The notes beneath the pieces were generated by a model. That model ran no database searches. It had not been told where the DNA came from and saw only the letters and a program-made list of their open reading frames with translations. A stretch of 55,951 bases of DNA, taken from the NCBI GenBank assembly GCA_937902925.1, contig CALFNN010000031.1, positions 1-55,951 on the forward strand, given 5' to 3'. A program made the translations under genes and the position numbers. The stretch is from an uncultured Opitutaceae bacterium. GTDB taxonomy: Bacteria > Verrucomicrobiota > Verrucomicrobiia > Opitutales > Opitutaceae. This document shows, in pieces, positions 45,701-54,224 of this stretch; positions within the stretch are counted from its first letter, which is position 1, and each line of letters starts with the position of its first letter.

Positions 45701-48700
45701 CTACGGTGCGGGCTCCTCCAGCAAGCCGTTGCCGTTGATCGTGAGACGATCGGCGGTGACGTGGCCGTGGAGCGTGCTGCTGCCGTTGACGACGACGGTG
45801 CCGCCCGGCGCGATCACGACGCCGCTGAACGAGACGTTGCCATTCAGCGTGAGTCCGCCGGCCGCGAGTTGCAGCGTGAGCCACTCGGGATGCGGGGAGG
45901 AACCGACGTTGCCGTTGAGGTTTGTGCCGCTCGCGAGCGTGAGGACCACGGGGCCGACGATCTGGAGTTGCGCCGTGCCGTTGAGCGTGAGCGCCTGCAA
46001 GTTGTAGACGGCGGGTTCGGTCGCGCCGGCGATGCCGAGGACGAAGCTGCCGTTGCCGTTCGCGATGAAGCTGCCGTAGGAGCCCGGCGGGACGGCGATG
46101 GCGCCGGCGTTGCCGTTGAGCGTGAGATTGCGCAGCGTGGCGAAATCGCCCGGGCTCTGGCCGGGGGAGTTCAGCGCCACATTGCGCGTGCCAGCGGGCG
46201 GCGGCGGCGCGGCGACGGCGGGCATCGCGATCGGGTCGACGCGGCGGACGACGTGGCGGAGGACGGAGCCGCCGTTGAGCGTGATGGTGTAGTTCGCGGG
46301 CGAAGCGCTGCCGGAGCCGTCGAGCGTGCTGCCATAGGTGGGGTGGCCGTTGAGCTGCACGGCGGGCGAGCCCGGCACGAGGAGATCGCCGGAGACCATC
46401 GCGTTGCCGTTGAGCGTGGTGCTTTCGGGCAGGAGCATTTGCACGGAGCCGTCGATGTCGCCGTTCAACGTCGGCGCGTGGCGGACGAGCGCCGTGGCGC
46501 TGATCGTGAGTGTCGCGCTGGCGGTGCCGGAGGAACTGGGATCGTCGATCGTTGCGATCACCGCATACGAGCCTGGAAGCGTGGGCGGCGTGGAGCTGCC
46601 GTCGTAGGTGAGCGTCACGGCGAGTCCGGCGGGAGCGGTCGCGGCGGTGACGGACTTCGGCGTGCCGTCGTAGGCCTGCTGGAGGTTGCCGAGCGTCAGG
46701 CCGGCGACGGCTTTGACGGTGACCTGAAGGCTCGTGCCAGTGAGCGTGAAGAATGCCTGGTAACCCGACGGCAGACCGACGGCGGTGAAGTCGTTCGCCG
46801 CGAAATCCGTCGAGGCAAACGTCGCGATCGTATAGGTGTTGCCCGCGGCGAAGCCGCTGCCGGCGGCGAGTGCGACAACGTAGCTGCCGGCGGCGCCCTT
46901 CGTGAGCGGGCCACCGAGCGCGAGCTGGTCCGAGCTGCCGCTGGCGCCGAGCCGGATCGCGAGCAGGCTGCCGGCGTTCCAGGTGACCGCCGCGGCGGGC
47001 GCGGTGCCGGTGGGCGCGAGGGTGCCGCCGTTGAGGACGATGGCCTTGCCGATCGCGCCGCCGCCGGCGAGCGTGCCGCCGGGGTTGATGTCGACTTCGC
47101 CGCCGGCGGCGAGGCTGCCGGTGACGAGCAGCGTGCCGGCGTCGATCGCGACCGAGCCGGCGAACGTGTTCGCGCCGGCGAGCGTGAGCGTGCCGGCGCC
47201 GGTTTTGTCGAATCCGCCGGGGCCGGTGAGCGGGCCAGTGAGCGCGAAGTCGAACGGATCGCCACTCGCGTTTGCGGCGCGCAGCGCGAGAGCCGCCGGC
47301 GTGCCGTTGAGCACGATCGGTTGCGAGGTGCTCCACGGGGCGAAGGCGCCGAGCGTGCCGCTATTGAGCGTGATGGAACTGGCCATGGTGCCGTTCTTCA
47401 CGATACCGCCCGTGCCGAGGTTGAGCTCGCCGTCCGTGACCGCGACGGTGACGGAGCCGGCGCTCGAGCTGGCATCGTAGCCGAGCGCGAGGCGGGCGAT
47501 GTTGCTCACGCCGCCGGTGATCGTGAACTTGGCAATCTGGTTCGTGTTGTTGGCGCGGGCGGGCGAGTCGGTGGCTGGGTTGCGGGCGAGGATCAAGCCG
47601 CCGGTGGGTGAGGCGTCGAGCGCGTCGAACTCGCCGCCGGAGACGGCGACATCTCCGCCGCGGGCGGACGTGACTTGAAAACCGACGTGGACCGGCCCGG
47701 TGACCGTCAATCGGCCGCCGGAGATCGTCATCGCACCCCAGGAGTTGTCGGTGCCGAGCCCGATCGTGCCGACGGTCGAATCGCCGCCGCTGATCTGCAC
47801 GCCGGCGGCGAGCGCCTGCGACTCCGAATCGCCGCTGCGCGGAAACTTGATCTCGGTCGCGGAGAACGTGCCGCCGGTCACGCGCACGAAGCTGTTGCGG
47901 GTGTTCGAGGGCAGGATGCGCTGGAAGTCGCCCGTGCCCGCGCTGACGATGATGCCCGTGCCGGTGCCGGAATTCCACGTCACGTTGCCCGGCGTGGTGA
48001 ACGTGCCGCCGGCGACGCGGAGCTGCTGCGAGGTCGAGATGCTGACGGACGACGGCGTGAGCGATCCGCCCGGGCCGATCTGCACGACGCCCTTGGTGAT
48101 CGTGAGTGGGCCGGTGATCGTCGCGGGCTGCGTGATCTGCAGCGTGCCGACGCCGGTCTTCGTGAAGCCACCCGAGCCGGCGAGAACGACATCGAGCGTC
48201 GTTGGGAAATCGGCCGCAGCAGGCACGTCGACGGTGTCGCCGCCCGAGGTGACGACGGCGTTGACGTGGAGATTGGGCGTCGGGCCCGCGAGCGTGAGCA
48301 CATTGGCCGGCGAACCGTTGTTGCCGAGCGTCCAGAGCGCGGGGTCGGTGACGCCCGGATCGCCGAACACGAGCCGGCCGAGCGTGCGCGCCGAATCGAG
48401 CTGCACGGTCACGTCCTCGGAGAAGTTGGTGAAGTCCGCGGTGGCGCCGGCGCCGTCGGCGACGATGGCGTCGTCCCAGTTGGCGGGATTGCTCCAGCGT
48501 TGGTTGTTGTCGGTCGAGGTCCACACGCCGCTGCCCGGCAGCCGGATGGTGTAGGTCTGACCGGAGGTGAAGCCGGTGTTCATGGCGTTGCCCGCGACAT
48601 CGACGATGCCGGTGCCGCTGCTCTTCGCATCGAGCCGCACCGTGCTGTCGCCCGTGACGCCGGTCACCGTGACATCATAGGCGGTGCTGTCGACGGGCAC

Positions 48701-51046
48701 GAGCGAGGCGATGGCGCCCGTGACGCCCGCGCCGAGCGTAAGCGAGAAATCTCCAGCATCGACCCCACTGACCGGCTCGGCAAACGTCACGCGAAACACG
48801 ACCGTGCTCGCGGTCGTGGCCGAGGTCGTCGGGTCCTGGCGTTTGATCGAACTGACCGTCGGGCGGGTCGTGTCGATCGTGACGACGAACGCCGACGACG
48901 ACGGGCTTGCGTTGCTACCGTCCGAGGCGGTGGCGGTGAACTGATACGTGCCGGCGGGCAGCGTCGTGCCGGTGTAGTTGAACGACCACGCACCGCTCGC
49001 ATCGGCGGTGGCGCTCCCGATCACGCCGACGCCGAGGCGCGTGATCGAGACGGTGGCGCTGGCGAAGCTGGTGCCGTTGAGGACGAGCGTGGGATCGTTG
49101 GTGATCTGGTCGGTCGCGGAGGCGCCGGAATCGCTGACGATGCCGGTGAAGACGGGTGCTGCGAGAGCGGTGTCGGCAGCGTAAGGCGCGGAGGCCGGAC
49201 CGCGGTTGCCGGCGAGGTCCGTCGCCGCAGCGGTGAAGGTGTATGTGCCCGGAGGGAGTGGCGCGCCAGTGTAGGGTGCGCTCCAGTTGCCGAGATCGTC
49301 GGCGGTGGCGCTGCCGACGACACCGGTGCCGGCGAGCGTGACGTCGATATGGTTGGCCGGATCGCTCGTGCCGTTGATGGCGAACGCCGGCGACGTGACC
49401 ACGCTCGTGATCGCGGGCGCCGTGGCCGGAGTGGTCTTGACCTGGACCACGAACGCGATCGACGGCGCCGATGCACCGACCACGGCCTGAAACGCATACG
49501 CGCGATCTGTGAGCAGCGTGCCGGTATAATCGAAAACCCACGCGCCGCTCCCGTCCGCGGTGGTGCTGCCGATCACTCCGGTATCGACGCGAGAAAGCGC
49601 GACGGTCGCATTGGGTGCGCTCGCGCCGCGGAGCTCGATGCCTGGATGCGCGGTATACGTGATCCCATGATAGAGCGTCGTCCCGCTGGTGTCGCCCGCG
49701 AGGCCGTCGATCGTGGCCGAAGGGCCGCCGGCGCTCGCGATGGCGTTGACGTAATTTTCGAGATTGGAAAAACCGTCGCCGTCGAGATCGCCGTTGTTAT
49801 CGGCGAGGAGCGCGTTGGTGCCAGCGGCGCTCTCCCAAAAATCCGGCAGACCGTCGTTGTCGGTGTCCACGGCCGCCAGGCCGCCCGCGACGTCACCCTG
49901 ACCGCCGACGAGCGCTTCGCCGCGCGGGTCGGCGTGCGGAATCGTCTGCCCTTGGAGTCCGAGCGACGTGAGCTCGGTGATCAGCCGCTGGTCGACCGAA
50001 TCGCGGCTGAGCGAACAGCCGGCCTCGGCGACGATTCTCTGGTAGGCGACCGCGGCGCTGTCGATCGTGACGGGAATCGCCGGGTGCATCGCGGCGGTCG
50101 CCTCGAAGGTGGGCAGCGTGTAGCCGGATTCGTCGGCGCGATGGAAATCGGCCTCGCCGATGAGCTGGCCGTTGAGCGTGCCGTCGGTGTCGAGGTCGGC
50201 AAAATTACCCGACTGATAAACGTGATCCGTCGCGAGGAACTGGCCGGCGAGCCGGTTGTTCGACGACGGGCCCTCGATGAAGTAGTTGCCGATGACATCG
50301 AGGAAATGGTCGCCCGCGGAGTGGCCGCCGCAGAGGCCGGTGCCGCCCCAGTTGTAGACGACGTTGTTGATATACTGGATCGTGCCCTTGGCCTTCGGAT
50401 TGCGGCTCTCGTTGCTCATCCAGAGATTGTGGCTGAGCGTGACGTTGGTCACCGAGTCGATCAGCGCGCCGAAGCTCTGCGGGTTGATGCCCTCGGCCAT
50501 GATGCAGTATTGCACCGTGATGTCGTGGGCGTTGTTGGTGATGCCGAGGACGTCCCAACGGCCCCATTGGATCGAACAATGGTCGACGATGATGTTGCTC
50601 GCGTTGTCCATCCCGAGGGCCTTGCTGCCGCTGTCGCCCGCGATGCCCTGGCGGATGCGCAGGTAGCGGACGATGATGTTGGTGCGGCTGCTGAGCGACA
50701 GGCTGCGGCCGTAGAGGCAGATGCCCTCGCCGGGCGCGGTCTGGCCGGCGATCGTGACGTTGCTGCTGACGGCGATGTCGCTCGCGAGGCGGATGACGCC
50801 ACCGACATCGAAGACGACCGTGCGGCCGCCGGCGCTGACGGCGTCGCGGAACGAGCCGGTGCCGCTGTCGTTGAGATTCGTCACGTGATAAACCGTGCCG
50901 CCGCGGCCGCCGGTGGCGTTGGCGCCGAAGCCTTCCGCGCCGGGAAAGGCGGAAACGGCGAGCAGTCGCGGGAGTGCAAGCGCGAGGAATAATCCGAGGG
51001 AGGCGAGCGGGTGGCGCCGCGGAGCGGGAGCATTTGTCGTGGTCAT
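45701..51046 (-). CDS. Giant mosaic pectate lyase with Ig-like, strand-repeat and LNGN domains
   Basis: From ATG 51046 the product has 1,781 residues. A signal peptide (about 1-30) precedes a PL1-type pectate lyase domain (about 32-390; FPGAEGFGANATGGRG, LTIAGQTAPGEG, IIVDHCSIQWG). Then come a DTDNDGLPDFWE calcium-type segment (about 392-430), three similar Ig-like repeats (VIGSTTADGSGAW, VVGSATADDLGNW, VIGSATADASGAW), a further beta domain, autotransporter-associated strand repeats (TKTGVGTLQITQPATITG near 955 and DKTGAGTLTLAGANTFAG near 1282), an MBG-like domain (AYDGTPKSVTAATAPAG) and about 250 residues of LNGN-type repeats. There is no autotransporter barrel or PEP-CTERM signal at the end. 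It would bind and cut pectin at the cell surface or after release. The N-terminal 430 residues are paralogous to the protein at 11838-13190. Confidence 0.88.
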   Translation of the reverse strand: MTTTNAPAPRRHPLASLGLFLALALPRLLAVSAFPGAEGFGANATGGRGGTVYHVTNLNDSGTGSFRDAVSAGGRTVVFDVGGVIRLASDIAVSSNVTIAGQTAPGEGICLYGRSLSLSSRTNIIVRYLRIRQGIAGDSGSKALGMDNASNIIVDHCSIQWGRWDVLGITNNAHDITVQYCIMAEGINPQSFGALIDSVTNVTLSHNLWMSNESRNPKAKGTIQYINNVVYNWGGTGLCGGHSAGDHFLDVIGNYFIEGPSSNNRLAGQFLATDHVYQSGNFADLDTDGTLNGQLIGEADFHRADESGYTLPTFEATAAMHPAIPVTIDSAAVAYQRIVAEAGCSLSRDSVDQRLITELTSLGLQGQTIPHADPRGEALVGGQGDVAGGLAAVDTDNDGLPDFWESAAGTNALLADNNGDLDGDGFSNLENYVNAIASAGGPSATIDGLAGDTSGTTLYHGITYTAHPGIELRGASAPNATVALSRVDTGVIGSTTADGSGAWVFDYTGTLLTDRAYAFQAVVGASAPSIAFVVQVKTTPATAPAITSVVTSPAFAINGTSDPANHIDVTLAGTGVVGSATADDLGNWSAPYTGAPLPPGTYTFTAAATDLAGNRGPASAPYAADTALAAPVFTGIVSDSGASATDQITNDPTLVLNGTSFASATVSITRLGVGVIGSATADASGAWSFNYTGTTLPAGTYQFTATASDGSNASPSSSAFVVTIDTTRPTVSSIKRQDPTTSATTASTVVFRVTFAEPVSGVDAGDFSLTLGAGVTGAIASLVPVDSTAYDVTVTGVTGDSTVRLDAKSSGTGIVDVAGNAMNTGFTSGQTYTIRLPGSGVWTSTDNNQRWSNPANWDDAIVADGAGATADFTNFSEDVTVQLDSARTLGRLVFGDPGVTDPALWTLGNNGSPANVLTLAGPTPNLHVNAVVTSGGDTVDVPAAADFPTTLDVVLAGSGGFTKTGVGTLQITQPATITGPLTITKGVVQIGPGGSLTPSSVSISTSQQLRVAGGTFTTPGNVTWNSGTGTGIIVSAGTGDFQRILPSNTRNSFVRVTGGTFSATEIKFPRSGDSESQALAAGVQISGGDSTVGTIGLGTDNSWGAMTISGGRLTVTGPVHVGFQVTSARGGDVAVSGGEFDALDASPTGGLILARNPATDSPARANNTNQIAKFTITGGVSNIARLALGYDASSSAGSVTVAVTDGELNLGTGGIVKNGTMASSITLNSGTLGAFAPWSTSQPIVLNGTPAALALRAANASGDPFDFALTGPLTGPGGFDKTGAGTLTLAGANTFAGSVAIDAGTLLVTGSLAAGGEVDINPGGTLAGGGAIGKAIVLNGGTLAPTGTAPAAAVTWNAGSLLAIRLGASGSSDQLALGGPLTKGAAGSYVVALAAGSGFAAGNTYTIATFASTDFAANDFTAVGLPSGYQAFFTLTGTSLQVTVKAVAGLTLGNLQQAYDGTPKSVTAATAPAGLAVTLTYDGSSTPPTLPGSYAVIATIDDPSSSGTASATLTISATALVRHAPTLNGDIDGSVQMLLPESTTLNGNAMVSGDLLVPGSPAVQLNGHPTYGSTLDGSGSASPANYTITLNGGSVLRHVVRRVDPIAMPAVAAPPPPAGTRNVALNSPGQSPGDFATLRNLTLNGNAGAIAVPPGSYGSFIANGNGSFVLGIAGATEPAVYNLQALTLNGTAQLQIVGPVVLTLASGTNLNGNVGSSPHPEWLTLQLAAGGLTLNGNVSFSGVVIAPGGTVVVNGSSTLHGHVTADRLTINGNGLLEEPAP

Positions 51047-51591
51047 GGGATGAGAAAGCGGAGGGCCGGTGGCCTGCCACCGGGGTTGCGAGTGGAGCGG
51101 ATCAGCGATCCGCCCGGACTGAATCAAGGCGAGAGGCCGGCCGGGATGCCGCGGACATTGCCGGCGAGGCGGTCCGCACCGATGCAGCTGGCGGGAGCGC
51201 GATGGCTGGTTGTGACCGTGCCGGAAATGACGCGGCTACGATCCGCTGCCGGGACGCAACGCGAGCGAGAAGGGGAAAACGTGAATACCCTGGGGCGAGT
51301 TCTCAAGGGGCAGGGATTACAGACACCGCGACGCCGCGGTGGTTGAGCAAAAATATCGAAGCCGTCGATGCCGCTTCAACGGGAACATTCGCCGGACAGT
51401 CCATCCGGAATATTTTTTTAAAAACTCCCGACTGCGCCGGAAGGAATTTCCCCCAGACACATCGCGGGGGAGACCCGACTCGAAATTTTCCACGCGGGAT
51501 ATTTGTAGTGCAACGCGACGTGTGACGCGCGTCGGGCGTGGCGAGCGTGGACTTTTCCGGCGAATTCCCGGCGGCGTGCGGGCGAAGTTTG
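51047..51591. other. Non-coding upstream region of giant pectate lyase
   Basis: I could support no gene in these 545 bases. Short open frames are present but have no family resemblance. The part from about 51340 to 51500 is AT-richer than its flanks and includes CCGGA-cagtcca-TCCGG at 51392-51408 followed by T(7)A(5). The repeat resembles the palindrome between GH28 and the symporter. The region probably holds the promoter of the minus-strand pectate lyase. On the plus strand the hairpin plus T-run has the shape of a weak terminator, but no plus-strand gene ends before it. Confidence 0.5.
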
Positions 51592-52932
51592 TCAGCGCGG
51601 ATCGGTGATCCGGCCGAGAAAAAGGCAGGTGCCGCTGGCGCGATGTTGGATCGCGAAGAGGAACGGCCGGTCGACGCGGACTTCGACCGGCTGCTGTCGC
51701 GCGGCGCTGCCGGCATAGCTTTCCGCCGCGGCCGTCGCAGCCGCGGCCTCGGTGCCTTCCTCGTCGAGCGCAAGGAATGTCTGGTGGAAAACCTCGGAGA
51801 GCTTGAGATAGTCCTCGGGCCGGCGCGCCGCGATCCGTTCGAAATTCGCGCTGCCTTCCGGCTCGTCGAAGGCGCTGGTCACGCCCAGTCGTCTAAGCAC
51901 CGGACGCAGCGGAACGGTTACGCCAGCGACGCGAAATCGGGGCAGGTGCAATGCCACCAGCGTCGAGCCGGTCTCTTTGCCGAGTTTCGACCACCGCGCG
52001 AAATCGGCGGTCGAGAGTTTGTTTGCGACTGCGCTGACCGAGGATCCTTCATCCGGGAGCAGGATCAGGCACTGCAACTCGCGCCCGAGGTAGTCGAGCG
52101 AGACGACCGTGAGTCCGGTCATATGTTCGTAGCCGAGATAGCCTCCCTGTTGCATGGTCGGGACTTCGCGGCTGGCGCTGTCCGTGAGATGGAAGGGCTG
52201 CGGCACCGTGAAAATTTTTTCGAACGGCGTATGCCACGGGGCCTTGAGATAGAGGGCGTTGACGAGCACGAGGCGGGTGTCGGGGCTCACCCCGCGTGGA
52301 GGAATGAGATCGAGGATTTTTTCCCGGGTTTGTTCTTCCACCCAGCGGTTGATCACGCTTCGCGCCTTCTCGTCCTCGTGACGGAAATCGAGCGATTCAA
52401 ATGGCGCGGCGTAGCGGTCGCGCAGCAGCGCGAGGAACGAACTGCGAAACGCATAGCCGCTTTGCGCGAACAACCGGTTCGCCTCGTGCCATTCGATGCC
52501 CGCGGCCGGGGCCGGCTCTTCCGGGAGCTCGACCCGCTGGCCGTTCATGATCGCATAGATTGGCGTGCGACTGGCGCGGTGGCGCGCGACGGCAACCTTC
52601 GCGGACTCGGCTGCGGCGGTTGCCAGATCCGTGCGCAGGCCGGCGAACGCTCGATCCACCGCGGCGTCGTCCACCGGAAGATGCAGCGCGGTGGACATCT
52701 CGCTGCGCGTGGAGCCGTCCGCGCCGGCGTAGGCGAGCGCGAGGGCGCTCTCGATCGAGTAGGGAGAGATGACGAGGTTTTCGCCGGGCTTAGCGCCGGC
52801 GAGTCGGCGATAGAGATCGAGGCCGACTTGGTTGGTGGCGGAAGCGACGTCGAAACTGGCGGCGGCGAGTGGCAGGGCGGAACCGAAGATGCAAAGCGCA
52901 AGGAGGAGTGGACGGGCCGGGAGCGGGTTCAT
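51592..52932 (-). CDS. Exported serpin (serine protease inhibitor family), copy 1
   Basis: The start at ATG 52932 gives 446 residues with a signal peptide (MNPLPARPLLLALCIFGSAL). The body is a serpin: ISPYSIESALALAYAGADG, EWHEANRLFAQSGYAF, LVLVNALYLKAPWHTPF and RVDRPFLFAIQHRASGTCLF. The hinge of the reactive-centre loop, E391-E-G-T-E-A-A-A-A-T400, fits the consensus of inhibitory serpins (small residues from P12 to P9). The loop continues as AAAESYAGSAARQQ before the conserved PVEVRVDRPF, and counting suggests a scissile bond near Ala/Gly or at the Arg. It would trap a serine or cysteine protease outside the cytoplasm. It is paralogous to the serpin at 54225-55499; a dioxygenase gene stands between them. 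Confidence 0.93.
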   Translation of the reverse strand: MNPLPARPLLLALCIFGSALPLAAASFDVASATNQVGLDLYRRLAGAKPGENLVISPYSIESALALAYAGADGSTRSEMSTALHLPVDDAAVDRAFAGLRTDLATAAAESAKVAVARHRASRTPIYAIMNGQRVELPEEPAPAAGIEWHEANRLFAQSGYAFRSSFLALLRDRYAAPFESLDFRHEDEKARSVINRWVEEQTREKILDLIPPRGVSPDTRLVLVNALYLKAPWHTPFEKIFTVPQPFHLTDSASREVPTMQQGGYLGYEHMTGLTVVSLDYLGRELQCLILLPDEGSSVSAVANKLSTADFARWSKLGKETGSTLVALHLPRFRVAGVTVPLRPVLRRLGVTSAFDEPEGSANFERIAARRPEDYLKLSEVFHQTFLALDEEGTEAAAATAAAESYAGSAARQQPVEVRVDRPFLFAIQHRASGTCLFLGRITDPR

Positions 52933-53187
52933 GGCTTGGCTGCGATGAGACACCGTGGCGGCCATGGTTTGGAAAGACAACTGGGCTGTGGGCGCGGGCA
53001 TCACGCGAGGGTCGGGCGGAAAACAGGCGGATGATCGTCGAGTCCACGGCAAGTTTGGCGGCTCGGAACGCGGTCGTGAGGCACGAGCGGATGCGGGGCG
53101 TGCGACGGGAACTTGCGTCCGATTTGTTTTGGATGCAGCGTCCCGGGCTGCCGCGGGCGTGCTGCTCGTGACGACGTTCTACACCCC

Positions 53188-54219
53188 ATGTCCCAAATCG
53201 AAGCCCAGCTCGTGGCGCCGTCGGAAAAAGGCGCGCTCGGTGTGTATCAGCTCAAGCGACTGTGGTCGCGTGCGCTGGCCTCGCGCCAGGGTGGCGCGTC
53301 CGGCGACCTCATCGAACGGCAGCTCGATCATCTCGTCACGGACGCGCTGGGCCTCGGGCTCGAGCAGGTGCAACAACATCTCATGCGCGTCGCGCCGTCG
53401 TTCGAGGAGTTTGAGCGATGGATTGTCGCGACTACCGGCGGCATCGAGCCGGAGCAAGTGGCCCGGATCAACGCCGCCCTCACCGGCGCGGAACCGCCGG
53501 GGTCGACGCGGCGCGGGCTCGCCGCGATCGAGGCGATGGAACCGGTGCTGTCGCCGGCGGATCTCGCCCACTGGGCGGAGCACGGCTACGTGATCGTCCA
53601 CGACGCGGTGCCGGAAGAGACGCGCGCCGCGGCCGAAGCGGCAATCTGGCGGCATCTCGGCGCGCGCCCGGACGAGGCGGATTCGTGGTATGTCCCAAAC
53701 GACCACGGCATCATGGTGCAGTTCTTCCAGCATCCCGCGTTTACGGCGAACCGGCGGTCGCCGCGCGTTCACAAGGCGTTCGCGCAGCTCTGGGGCACGG
53801 CGGACTTGTGGGTGACCACGGATCGCGCGGGCTTCAACGTGCCCGAGCGGCCGGGTTGGAAGTTTCGCGGGCCGGACATGCACTGGGACGTGAGCCTCGC
53901 GCGGCCGATTCCGTTCGGCACGCAGGGCATCCTCTACCTCGCCGACACGCCGGCGGAGCAGGGCGCGTTCACGTGCGTGCCGGGATTTCACCGCCGGATA
54001 GACGCGTGGCTGGACACGCTTCCGCCCGGCGTCGATCCGCGACGGGAAGACCTGCACGCGCTCGGCTCGCAGCCCATCGCCGGCCGGGCCGGCGACCTCG
54101 TCATCTGGGACCAGCGGCTGCCACACGGCAGCCGGCCGAATCGCGGCGAGCGGCCGCGAATCGTTCAATACCTCAACATGTATCCGACGCGCTTCGAGGA
54201 GCGCGCGGAGTGGATCTGA
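53188..54219 (+). CDS. Phytanoyl-CoA dioxygenase family protein
   Basis: Starting at ATG 53188 (MSQIEAQLVAPSEKGALGVY) the protein has 343 residues. The C-terminal two thirds are a PhyH-type Fe(II)/2-oxoglutarate dioxygenase domain: DLAHWAEHGYVIVHDAVPEE at its start, the metal ligands His and Asp in GPDMHWDVSL, and the distal His in RLPHGSRPNRGERPR. The N-terminal 110 residues form a separate helical segment that I do not recognise. Members hydroxylate varied small molecules or lipids; the substrate here is unknown. The gene is convergent with serpin 2, with only 5 bases between stop codons, and divergent from serpin 1. Confidence 0.85.
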   Translation: MSQIEAQLVAPSEKGALGVYQLKRLWSRALASRQGGASGDLIERQLDHLVTDALGLGLEQVQQHLMRVAPSFEEFERWIVATTGGIEPEQVARINAALTGAEPPGSTRRGLAAIEAMEPVLSPADLAHWAEHGYVIVHDAVPEETRAAAEAAIWRHLGARPDEADSWYVPNDHGIMVQFFQHPAFTANRRSPRVHKAFAQLWGTADLWVTTDRAGFNVPERPGWKFRGPDMHWDVSLARPIPFGTQGILYLADTPAEQGAFTCVPGFHRRIDAWLDTLPPGVDPRREDLHALGSQPIAGRAGDLVIWDQRLPHGSRPNRGERPRIVQYLNMYPTRFEERAEWI

Positions 54220-54224
54220 GCGGG

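Noticed and set aside
47675-50992. A 1,105-codon open frame antisense to the giant pectate lyase
   Set aside because: Composition is Arg/Gly/Asp/Val-biased with no domains; the minus strand carries clear PL1 and repeat domains.
53113-53187. An upstream extension of the dioxygenase gene
   Set aside because: The added residues are Cys/Arg-rich and unrelated to the family; ATG 53188 gives a normal N terminus.
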